In this document: positions 48,921 to 58,410 of the stretch, piece after piece | How positions within the stretch are numbered: position 1 is the first letter of the stretch | Layout of the letters: the number at the start of each line of letters is the position of its first letter | Assembly (NCBI GenBank): GCA_000729835.1 | Contig: JFHB01000186.1 | Location: 1 to 61,271, forward strand | Direction of reading: 5' to 3' | Source of the DNA: Atkinsonella hypoxylon | Taxonomy: Eukaryota > Ascomycota > Sordariomycetes > Hypocreales > Clavicipitaceae | Length of the DNA: 61,271 nucleotides | The notes under the pieces: model-generated | What the model saw: the letters and a program-made list of their open reading frames with translations, nothing else | Database searches by the model: none | Told to the model about the DNA's origin: nothing | Position numbers and translations under genes: made by a program

Positions 48921-50253
48921 TTTAGCTTAGTTGCAAGCTAGGCAGTTAAAATCCTTATCCTTAATTTTCGAAAAATTAGGGATTCCTTTAGTAATAGAAG
49001 CAGTCTTCTTTAGTAAAGGGAGTCCTATATGCCTTAATCTAACGTACTAAGTAGCAGCTAATTCTAGGAGCTTCTTATAGAAAGAAGAAGCTATAGGGTT
49101 ACTAGAATTATCTTTAGAGCTAGCTTCCTGTTGCTCTCTATCTTGCTAGATCTCTTAAGAACTACAGGCCTCGTTTAAGGGATCTAGACGGCTATTTCCT
49201 CCAATATCCAGCAACTTAGGATTTAGACCTTCTAAATCCCTGTTATTAGAAGGAATCTAACTAGGAGCTCGTTTAGGAACTAGGGCTAATGGCTCTATAG
49301 TATCGTTATTAGTATTATCTTCTTTAAAATTAGATAATTCCTTAATTCAGCTATATTCCTCTAGATTAAAACTAGGCTATTAAGGGATTTAAACCTCTAT
49401 AGGATAACTAGTATTATAATTGCTATTATAACTACTAAATCCTATATAAGAGAGATTTGCGTGGTTTTTACACACTCTAGAGGTCTTTTGCCCCTTAAGC
49501 TGTAGGAAGAAACTATGCTTTTTAGGATTTAGAAGCCTACAGCAGCTTCTATTAGCTAGAAATAGCTGATTTCTAAGGAGAGTGCCCCCTATTAAATAGT
49601 GCTTTAGACCACTAATTAGGTTAGTATCTAAACCTAGGCAATATAGAGTATCCTTTAGAGCTAAAGGCCTATATTTAGCTAGATTTATACTAACTAGTAC
49701 CTAGAATACAGCAGTTCCCTGTCCTTTAGGATAAATAGGACCTCCTCTAGTAGCAATAGGCGCGGTTTTACCCTTTTTTATAGGCTTAAAAGTCCTAAAA
49801 AATGCCTTATTGTTAACTATATAACAGGTAGAACCTGTATTGTATAGTAAGGAGTTTTTAATTATTCTATTAGAATAGTTAAAAGAAGGGGTATTATTAC
49901 TAGTAGTACTAGTATTACTAGTAGTGGATTCTATATCTAAATCGTAAGAATCATCACTACTAGAACTGCTAGATTCACTATCGGAATCTATAGTATCCTA
50001 GTTGCTAGTAGATAGGTTATAACAACCTATAGCAAAAGCAGCTTCTCTATCCTTATTCCTAGAATTTTTGTTACTTCTTCTTCGGCCCTTCCACTTCTTC
50101 TTATTCTTAGAGGCTTTATCTGTATCTTTAGAGGCATTAGAATCGTTAGAATTAGAATCGGAATTCTTCTTCTGATTAGGAGGATTCTTTCCTTGGTTAG
50201 CTTTATTATTAGAAGAACTATTAGAATTAGAAGCTTTATAACTAAGAGCCTTA
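48921..50253 (-). pseudogene. Family G Ty1/copia gag-protease-preintegrase fragment
   Basis: Minus-strand, only lightly mutated. From 50294 a 98-codon open frame (49998-50294) holds a low-complexity N/S/K-rich gag C-terminus with a basic KKWKGRRRSNKNSRNK segment. After one TAG the frame continues through an acidic Ser/Asp stretch, YNTGSTCYIVNNKAFF (about 49850-49800; active-site DTG reads NTG), PIYPKGQGTAVFQVLV, and LGLDTNLISGLKHYL near 49620. The GAG-pre-integrase domain ends it (RLRHIGLPLLKKTASITKGI near 49050-48990, with CLAC near 48935). Integrase and RT would follow but the outer B copy cuts it at 48921. The N-terminus is cut by T2 at 50253. Different family from A. Confidence 0.8.
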
Positions 50254-50440
50254 TGTGACGTACTGTAGCAGAAGGGACTTGCTGTTGTGCACATAGATTG
50301 CCTGTACGTGCCTATAACCTATAAGCTAAAGTATTCTATTGATACAATAGATTGGAATCTTATACCCTTTTGCAGGGAAAGGAGCGCAGTTAGTCTAGTA
50401 GTAATATACATTAACAGTAGCTTAGTTAGCGGCTGTTACA
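50254..50440 (+). repeat. T2 LTR, left copy
   Basis: Unmutated outer left part (TGTGACGTACTGTAGC, TTGCTGTTGTGCACATAG). Mutated right part. Confidence 0.88.
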
Positions 50441-50494
50441 TTATTCTAATCTACCTAAAGGTCCTAAGTTTAAATCTAGAATAGAGAGAGTTTT
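50391..50494 (+). promoter_or_regulatory. tRNA-like Pol III promoter relic of T2
   Basis: TAGTCTAGTAG (50391-50401) is the A box; in the right LTR it is still TAGTCTAGTGG (50838-50848), a full fit to TRGYNNARNGG. GTTTAAATC (50468-50476) differs from a B box (GWTCRANNC) at one position, C to T. Spacing about 66 bases. TTTT at 50491-50494 could terminate. Same layout as T1: A box in the LTR, B box inside. Confidence 0.4.
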
Positions 50495-50700
50495 CTGCCT
50501 CTAGTACCTTAGGTTATATCCACTAGCTTAGTTAGGACTAGTGTAAGTAAAAAGTAAATACTCTAGTTAATTAGTAAGTAGACTAATTTAAACGTTCCTT
50601 ACTAGATTAAAAGCTAAACCTAATTAAGTTACAAAAAGTAAAGCACTAAAGGAAAAGTAGGTCTACTAACTAATTAGGTTTAGCTTATAAGGAGGGGTAG
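50441..50700 (+). other. T2 internal region
   Basis: 260 bp without a coding frame. It contains a repeated motif around CTAACTAATTAGGTTTAGC and its inverse TAAACCTAATTAAG (near 50611-50690), able to form an imperfect stem, and the purine tract at 50688-50699 that abuts the right LTR. Confidence 0.6.
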
Positions 50701-50887
50701 TATAATGTACTACAGCAGAAGGGACTTACTATTATATATATAGATTGCCTATACGTGCCTATAACCTATAAGCTAAAGTATTCTATTTGGATAACGGATT
50801 GGAATCTTGTACCCTTTTGCGGGGAAGGGAGCGCAGTTAGTCTAGTGGTGACATACGTTAACAGTGGCTTAGTCAGCGGCCGTTACA
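50701..50887 (+). repeat. T2 LTR, right copy
   Basis: Left part mutated (TATAATGTACTACAGC). Right part unmutated (GTGGTGACATACG, GTCAGCGGCCGTTACA). Confidence 0.88.
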
Positions 50888-51270
50888 TTAATGTCACGGC
50901 CATAAGGGAAAGATCAAATAGTCTTATTAGGCTCTATTAACGAAGACTCTAAGATAGAGGGGAAAGGAGGAAAAAGGAGGCAAAGCCTCTATAGGTGCCT
51001 AAGGGCTACAAGATTAATAGACCCTAGTGGAGTTAACAACCTAAAGTAGGGCTACGTTTAGTGTATTTAATAGTTTAACGTTATTCTGCAATGGTTTAAG
51101 GTTTTACTGAAAGAGATCTAAGGTTCTACTAGCTTAAGCTAGCACCTATAGAGTAGCTAATGTAGAACACCTTAATATTAAGATAATAGATAATAATAAA
51201 GTATTATACTAAGGGATTGTAACTATTACACTACCTCCTATTGAAAATAATAGGGATTACAGGACTAGAT

Positions 51271-51297
51271 ATCTAAGAGGGTAGTGGTCTCTTAGAT
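51271..51297. other. Perfect 9-bp hairpin
   Basis: ATCTAAGAG / CTCTTAGAT with a 9-base loop. It is followed at 51308-51326 by an 8-bp stem with a 3-base loop (TAATTGCT / AGCAATTA). Confidence 0.7.
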
Positions 51298-51675
51298 TTA
51301 GCACCTGTAATTGCTCCTAGCAATTATCACGTAGTGGAAGCAGCAGCGGCCTAAATCAAGCTGTAGTGTATAGTATAGATCACGTAGAGGCAATAGATAA
51401 CTGTAATAGTAGTATCTTTATATTAAGAGCGCTATAACAAACTTAGTAAGAGTAGGATCTTAAATCTTTCTAGTCCCTTATAGACCTACTGACTATATTG
51501 GCGGGCTGTAGTAGCTAGAAGGGGCTTGTAGGCTACTTTATAATTTCCACAAAAAGATTTACTATATAAAAACAAAAAAATCGACTTACGGCTATACAAA
51601 CGAGACGCTTACGTGCACAATTTAACAAATTCCACTAATAACAAGCAACCCTTATAAGCAACCCTATCCAACAAT

Positions 51676-51841
51676 TATACCATTAGATAGCCCTAATTCT
51701 TAGCTTTCGAATGGTATACTTCTTGAATTTCTACCATTGCTAGTTGTGGAGAAAATCGCAGTTAAAGTTAACTATAGGTTAGGCAACTTTGCCTTAGTCG
51801 ATTCTAGATGTTTTGCATCTAGTAACAGCGATATCTCTACC
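51676..51841. other. Candidate structured RNA element
   Basis: AATGGTA(TA) at 51710-51718 can pair with TATACCATT upstream (51676-51684, 9 bp) or with TACCATT downstream (51732-51738, 7 bp), two mutually exclusive stems. After it, GGAGA..ATCGC.GTT (51748-51763) pairs with AAC.GCGAT.TCTCT (51824-51838), enclosing two perfect hairpins, AGGCA/TGCCT (51781-51794) and CTAGATG/CATCTAG (51804-51822): a three-way junction. No known RNA family recognised; strand unknown. Confidence 0.4.
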
Positions 51842-51944
51842 AAAAATCAACGTAACAAGACCTAGTTAGGGTCACGTGATAGAGCAACTAACAGGCAACT
51901 AGCAAGCATAAAAATAGGCTATACAGGGTAGCTTATTTTTAACA

Positions 51945-54160
51945 CCTCCTTCTAAACCTAATATTATTAGACAATATTAAAGGTTTTACCTATATTATAT
52001 AGGTCTTTTTCTCTTTATTGTAGTATCCTTAGTAGCTATATTGTTATTATTATGTTCTACTATAGCTTTATTATTAGCAGCTATAACTAACTATTTCTAT
52101 AGTCTTACTAGTAGTTCTACAGTATCTAGATACTTCTTATAAAATTTAACTAAGGCTAACGCTATATTAGCTAAATTCCTTGCTAAATACTACTAATTAT
52201 CTAGGTTATAACCTTTCTAACTAACTTAATATTCTAAGGTTTTATTTTAACCCTTTAATCTAGAGGCTAGTACCTAGTTAACTTTATATTCTATTTAGCT
52301 CTAAATTTCTTATAGTTTCTTTAGTGTTATTAGCTGCTAAGGCAATAGATTAATTAATATCTTCTATAGTCTATTTATATAAAATAATAGAGACCCTTTA
52401 AACTAGTCTAGAATATCTAAGATAAAGCTATAACCTCTCTTTTTAATTATTAACTATAGACTAATATATTAAGAATTAAGTTAAGTAGTTAGAGCTAAAG
52501 TTATAAAGCCTTTCTTCTATATATAGACTTTATTGCCTATATTAAAGTTAACTTCCTTTCTTTTCTAATTAGCTTAATTCTTTTATACCTTTTAGGCTTT
52601 AACTGTATTTTACTATATAAGGTCTTATATCTTCTTTATTTATATAATAATGTTTTAAGCAGCTTATACTCTTTCTAAATTAATAAGATTAAATAGTTTA
52701 TTATTTAATACTAATAGATTCTATAGTAGTTAATCTAATAATACCTAAAGAGAATATATATTTAATAATAAGTGCTATAAAACATTATATATAAAGTCTA
52801 AAGTAAGAAAGTAAACACTCTACTACCTTTAATACTAATTAATATAGAATCTTAGCTTTTAATTTAATTTCTAATTTATAATTTCTATAGCTCCTTAGGT
52901 TTATAGGTATAAAGAACTTCTATAATAATATTTTATATTAGTTAGCTTATTAATTGTTTCTACGAATTCTAATATAAAAGAGCTAGTATTATTGCTAATC
53001 TAAACACTAGGTAAGCTAAAGAAATAGTATATATATTAATAATACTGTTATATAATCTTTTCTACTGTATCTATCTTATAGCCTAAAAGAGTAGCTATTA
53101 AGCAACTAAATTTATAAATAAACACTTAGATATAGTTATAGCTAAATTTATCTAGAGGTATATCCTTACTATTAATAACTACTTACTTCTATACTTTATT
53201 TAGTACTAGTAGAGAGTATAATAAGCCTAGAGTCTTATTATAGTAAGGTTTATTGTAGTTATAGTTAGAATAATTCTTTATAAAGGTTTAGATATTGTAG
53301 TTTATTTCTTACTACTAATATTGCCTTTTAATAAGATTAATTGTTTTATATTAACCTCTATAGGTAAAAATAGATAGTATATAAGCTTTATAAATTAATG
53401 CTATACACAAGAAGATCTTTTTGTTACTAGTTTAAACTAAGACTACTAGCTTTCTATTATAAGAACCTAGACCTTATTCTTTATTTTCTTTAATAATTAG
53501 GTTTACTAGGTTTAATCCTTAAAGTCTCTTTTATATACTTAATATTATTATATTATTAATTTAATTAAGTAGTATTATCTTAAAGGTTTAGTCTAAAGCT
53601 TCTTAGGCTTTAATAGTAGAAGTATTAATAGTCTTCCTTAATAGAGCATTAGCAATAATATTATTCTTTCCTTTTTAATACTAAAAAGTAATATTAAAGT
53701 TAGCTAAGAAATTAGCCTATTTAACTTAATATATTAATAGTAACCTCTTAGTAGACTAATATAATAGTGCTTAGTAATTAATAATAATAAAGAATTAAGT
53801 ACTAAGCAGCTTAGGTTTAAAGTGCTATAGCGTTTAAACTATAGCTAATATTTCTTAATTCTAAATAGAATAAGCTCTTTCTATTAATATTATAGTCTTA
53901 CTAAAATATCTAATAGGTTTCTATTTATTATTGTTTTATAACTATATAATTACTTCTTCTATAGCATTATAAGAAGCGTTAGTTTTAGCTTAGGTTTTTT
54001 AACTAGGTTAAAAGAAAGCTAAAATAGGTGCTTAAGTAGCTAACTTCTTTATTAAATTAAATGCTTATTATTACTCTAGTTTAATAACAAAAGTTATATC
54101 TTTCTTAAGTAAATAATTTAGTAGTTCTACTATATTGCTAAAGTAACTGTAGAATATATA
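51945..54160 (-). pseudogene. Family F Ty3/gypsy pol C-terminal half (RNase H, integrase, C-terminal domain)
   Basis: Minus strand, read right to left through RIP stops: end of reverse transcriptase and RNase H about 54155-53570 (VELLNYLLKKDITFVIKLEQ, QAPILAFFQPSQKTQAKTNA, KGKNNIIANALLRKT, family RKGSENG.ADALSRR). Integrase about 53400-52600 (QKQVVINSKDIPLDKFSYNY near 53180 lies before the core; NNTSSFILEFVETI near 52985, family DRG.QF.S.FW..L; YLQTQGAIEIIN near 52890, family HPQTDGQTER.N). The C-terminal region runs to about 51950. The D.D.E acidic residues are mostly changed. A3 interrupts the frame at 54161. Confidence 0.8.
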
Positions 54161-54428
54161 TGTTGGTAGACCAAGGGTCTTATTTATACTCCTTCGAGTC
54201 GGTCCTACGACTATTTCACTAGTGCACTAGTATTTACATCAAAGAGGTTCAAATTCGGTTATCTAGGAGTTGTATCTAACTAGCAAAAGAGGCTACATTA
54301 TATACTCTATTGGATACCTTATATGTCTTAGGCATAGTGTTGTGCTAAGAGGGAATTAAGGGGTATTAGCGACCTCGATATAAGTGGAGACTAATGTGCA
54401 GATGCAACTAATTAGCGGTTGTATCTAC
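54161..54428 (-). mobile_element. Family A copy A3: partial LTR
   Basis: 268 of 315 bp of the A 3' LTR in minus orientation, beginning TGTTGGTAGACCAAGG. The ACTAGTGCACTAGT palindrome is intact. It is inserted into F pol after atata (54156-54160) and is interrupted by D3 within its GTATC(T/C)AC segment. The rest of A3 must lie right of the window, beyond D3. Confidence 0.88.
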
Positions 54429-54430
54429 TT

Positions 54431-54915
54431 TGTCGCCTTAAAACCAAACCCCCAAATGACCATGCAGCCTACACTAAAGCGGGTGTTGATGTAGCGCACA
54501 TTAAGATCGAAGAGGATCAGTAAAGAGTAAGATATTTGTTAGTATATACTATTAAGTAATAGCAGGCAAGAAGATTAAATAGTTAGAAAAGGTAGAAATA
54601 AAATATTAATTGCAGCTTAGAAGATATATATATATAAAAGGAGCTAAATATACTAAAGAGTTAGGGAAAGTGTTACTAGCAGTAAAGTAATGTCTCTTAA
54701 GTGTTAAGTATTGTAAATTAAAGTAGGCTAAAAGATATTAATTAATTAAAAGAGTAAAGGCTAAAAAGAGTTAGCAGAAGCTGCTTATGCATTTACTTAC
54801 TTACTTAAACTATCTAGATGTCTAGGCAATATATACTCTTATAGAGAAAATCTATATATAGTATCCCTTATAAAGCTAATGTAAGAGCGTAAGGGGGTAA
54901 CCCTACTGTAATATA
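54431..54915 (-). repeat. 3' LTR of D3
   Basis: The outer left ~100 bp are unmutated (TTAAAACCAAACCCCCAAAT, AAGATCGAAGAGGATCAG). The inner right end is mutated (GGTAACCCTACTGTAATATA). A pyrimidine run ACCTCCTT just inside is the polypurine tract on the minus strand. Confidence 0.9.
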
Positions 54916-57240
54916 ATACCTCCTTAGTTATAAATAAGCTTATAAAGTAAGACTTATAAGTAACTTAACCCTCTAGCTAATTCCCTTAATCCTAAAGTCT
55001 TAATCCTTTTATCTTCTATAACAGCTTTAGCGTCTTTAGCGTATATAGTAGTGTCTCTCTTACTAGTAATAGCGTTCTTATAGCTAAGTGCTTTCTTTTA
55101 CAATAAGCAACTCTTTTTTAGTAATTTATACTTTATTTAGTTGCCTTAGATATAATTAAATAGTATCTTTTATTTACCTTAATTATCTCTTATTAAGCGC
55201 TAGAATAAAAGAGAGCTAGCAGTATAACACTAAGGTTTATATTAGTAATAGGATTATAGGCTATTATAGGCTATTTAGCAATATATTTTTAAGCTAATAC
55301 TTCTATTTAATTCTTTATAGTGTAGTATTCTTTAGCTTTAAGCGCTTATTTTACTGTCTTTATAATTTCTTTATCCTTTTGCCTAAATTTCTACTTTTAT
55401 ACTAATAGTTCTATAAAATATAAAGATAGTAGCTAATACTTTAAGTTCTATAATTATTGTAGAAGCTAGTTCTTACTATAAGATTCTATTTAATCTTTTT
55501 ATATAAGATCTTATAGTATACTAGAAATTCTAGTAAAGACCTCTAAATTATTTAGCAGTAGTAATAATAAAGGGCTTTATAAATTAGTTGTAGGCTATAG
55601 TAGCACCTTAAACGTTATAATTAAAGACTTCTTTTATATAAGAGAAAGTAGCTTATAATGTATAAGAGCTTAGCTAGGCTTACTTATCTACATTAGAAGA
55701 TATAAACGCTATTCCCTTACTGTTATTACTGCTTTAATAGTTCTATTATAGATAATAGAATTACTATTAAACTAAATAGTAGCAATAAACTAATTCTCCT
55801 AAAGTTATATAAGCATTTATTTATTAACCTCTATTAACTATTTAATTACTTAATTATAATTACTTAAGGTAAATTTCTAGGTATTAAGCTCCTTTAGAAT
55901 AGGAATTCTACTACTAGTTATTTATAAGTAATATCTTAAGATAAAACGCTTTATAGTATCTTTCTAGAGGTAGCTAAGGTTAAAGCCTATAGTTTTAGCT
56001 TTTTTAATAACTATATATCTATTTATAAAACTAAGCTTATTTACTGCTATTACGCACAAAACTATTATAACTCTATTAGTACCTTTACAGTAGTTATAAG
56101 ACTAATTAATAGAGTTATTAGTTATAACCTAGTTGTAAAGGTGCAGTTTAAATTTATTTCTTAATGTTTAAGTAATTCTATAGTTGCTATATTAAGTGTA
56201 AGGTATATTATATAAGCTATTACTAATAAGATTAATTAGAAAATACCTAACTAAACAATAAAGCGTCTATATTAAGAAGGATAAATAGGTATATCTATAT
56301 TCCTAGTTGCTTTTCTGCTTATAATATAGTATTAAAATTACTTAAAATAGATATAAATACTAAAGGAGCTATAAAGTTTATACTTAACTATAGACTACAG
56401 CTTTAAACCTTTTAATTCTACCTTTAGGTTCTATATTAAAGTAATAATAATATCCCTTTAAGTAATTAAAGATAAAATAAGTTTAGTAGTTATTAAAGAA
56501 AAGAAAGTTAATAATAAGTCTTTACTTACTTATTTTATTATATAAGGTAGAAAGGTTATAGCTTATATTATAACAGTAGAAAATAAGTTAAAACCTATCT
56601 TTAATTCTATATACCTTTTAACCTATAAGTCTTATAATCTTACTTTAGTCTATTTCTTCTATATTAATTATAAAAGACTCCTTAAAGATAACTACTATAC
56701 ACTTAATTCTATAAGTAATAATCCTTATTATAGTAGTAAGCTAGAATTAATTTAACTATTTACAATAAGTCTTTTACTTAAAGAACTTTATTAGAAAGCT
56801 ATAAATATTATTAAGATAATTAAACTAAATTACTAAACTCTAGCTAAACTATATTAACTCTATAAGCCTAAAGTTATTTAAATTATAATTCTAATAAAGT
56901 AGTAGGCTAAAAGAAGACTACTTAAAACGTTACTAAAAGAGAGGTAGCTAGCGCTTATAGAGCTTCTTAAGAGGTAAATCTACTTAATTTTACTCTTCTA
57001 TATAAAAGAAATTACTAACTAGCTTATAGACTTATACTATAATATAGTATATTAGTAGGTTCTTTAACGTTCTAAAGTAATATATTTACCTCTTATATAT
57101 AACTCTAAAGTTAGTCTTAAAAATAGGTTCTTAGTATTTATTTTCTATTTTAGTAGTAGAGATTAAATAGCTTTTAAAAAATTAAAGATAAAAAAGAGCT
57201 TAAGTAGATACTTATAATAAAAATATTATAAAAATAAAGG
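54916..57240 (-). pseudogene. D3 extra frame 2 (unknown, near 3' LTR)
   Basis: Second copy of the ~700-codon frame of D1 44640-46958, on the minus strand, same length. Only TAA/TAG interrupt it as far as I could follow. Substitutions between copies are transitions. Function not recognised. Confidence 0.5.
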
Positions 57241-57579
57241 AATAAAGAGAGAGAGAGAGTAAGAATATAAGCTATATTATAGCTAGTATTATCTTAATAA
57301 ATCCTTAGTTAATAGCTATTTATAATTATTATAATTTAGCAAAGGCTAATAGTAAATATATACTAAAACTTTAATAGCTATAAACTTATTAAGTAATTTA
57401 TAATATTCTTTTTAACTAATTATATTTATTTTCCTTCTTTCTTCTTATAACTACCTTTCTATATAGCCTCTTTCTTATTGTTTTTATTAGCACCTTTAAT
57501 TATTTAATTATAGCTAAAAAGCTTCCTTAAAACTATAAGGATCTTATAAATATATAGAATATTATTAGTAGAAAAATCC

Positions 57580-58410
57580 CTTTTACTGCTCTCTCTTATT
57601 AGGTTACTCTCTCTTAAAATAGTTAAATAAATATCTTTCCTTTAATAACACTTATTAATATAGTAAGTCTTTTATAAAAAAGCTTTTAATTATACTTCTA
57701 TTCTTTTATTATACTAATAAACCTTATCTCTTTAGTATAAATTTACCTTTAAGCTTTAAGTCTATAGAGGTAATAATATTAGTGCTAGTAAATACTTAAT
57801 ATACACTAAAGTTGCTTTTTAATAGAGTTCTATACCTAATATACCTCTAAGAGCTATTAAATTCTTTTATAATTAAAATCTTAAGGCTTAGTTTATTAAT
57901 AGTACTATAAAAGAAAGCTCTCTTTTATATAAGGTTACACTAGAATTAAATGTTAAGAACTTTATCTTTATTTTAACTAAAATAGCTTATTCTTATAGAT
58001 ATTTCTATTATATACTTACTAATTATTAAGAGCACTATAAAGCCCTTTTAATCTTATTCTTTAGTAAAGAAAATAGTGTATTTTGCTTCTATTATACTAA
58101 TATATATCTTTAGATAGTTACCTTATTTAAGGAATATATCTACTTTCTATTTTATAGCTATATCTTTCTTAAGAATGTTTATAGCAGCTTATACAGCAAT
58201 TATATTTAGAGTAGCTTTACTGCTATAAGCTATAAGTAGTAATTTATAAAAGGTTATAGTAACTATAGTTAAATTTACTATAATACTTCTTTTATAATGT
58301 TTTAGGGTAAAGACTAAGTAAATTAACTATTTATTCTTTTAAGGCTTTAGAAGGTTCTTTATAAGAATCTTTCTCCCTTTATAGTAGTTAATATTCTTTA
58401 CTTTTTTCTT
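57580..58410 (-). pseudogene. D3 extra frame 1 (unknown)
   Basis: Second copy of D1 43470-44300. The spacer 57241-57579 matches D1 44301-44640 and holds the same (CT/GA) run near 57249-57260. Nothing recognisable. Confidence 0.45.

Larger units (their letters stand above)
50254..50887 (+). mobile_element. T2: 634-bp mini-LTR (TRIM-like) element
   Basis: Two 187-bp direct repeats (50254-50440, 50701-50887) with TGTGACG start and CGTTACA end enclose 260 bp. A purine tract AAGGAGGGG lies just before the second repeat. No coding frame; open frames at 50287-50484 and 50755-50940 are the two LTR copies read in parallel. A tRNA-like A box lies in the LTR and a B-box relic just inside. The left flank (cctta) and right flank (ttaat) do not match, so the insertion target duplication is missing or the right border was rearranged by the neighbouring F LTR. 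Confidence 0.8.
50892..51944 (-). repeat. Probable 3' LTR of family F (about 1.05 kb), hairpin-rich, nearly unmutated
   Basis: The right border is set by the purine tract AGAAGGAGG (minus strand) followed by TGTTAAAAATAAGC at 51944. The left border TGTCACGGCC at 50892 is the best TG candidate but is not proven by a second LTR. No protein frame. CA and TG dinucleotides are common, unlike all neighbours, so this part escaped RIP or is single-copy. It contains many short perfect hairpins (51129-51142, 51237-51254, 51271-51297, 51308-51326, 51676-51838). Alternatively it is host intergenic DNA next to a truncated F. Confidence 0.45.

Noticed and set aside
50287..50940. Two similar open frames of 65 and 61 codons
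   Set aside because: They are the two LTR copies of T2 read in the same frame; similarity reflects the repeat, not selection on protein.
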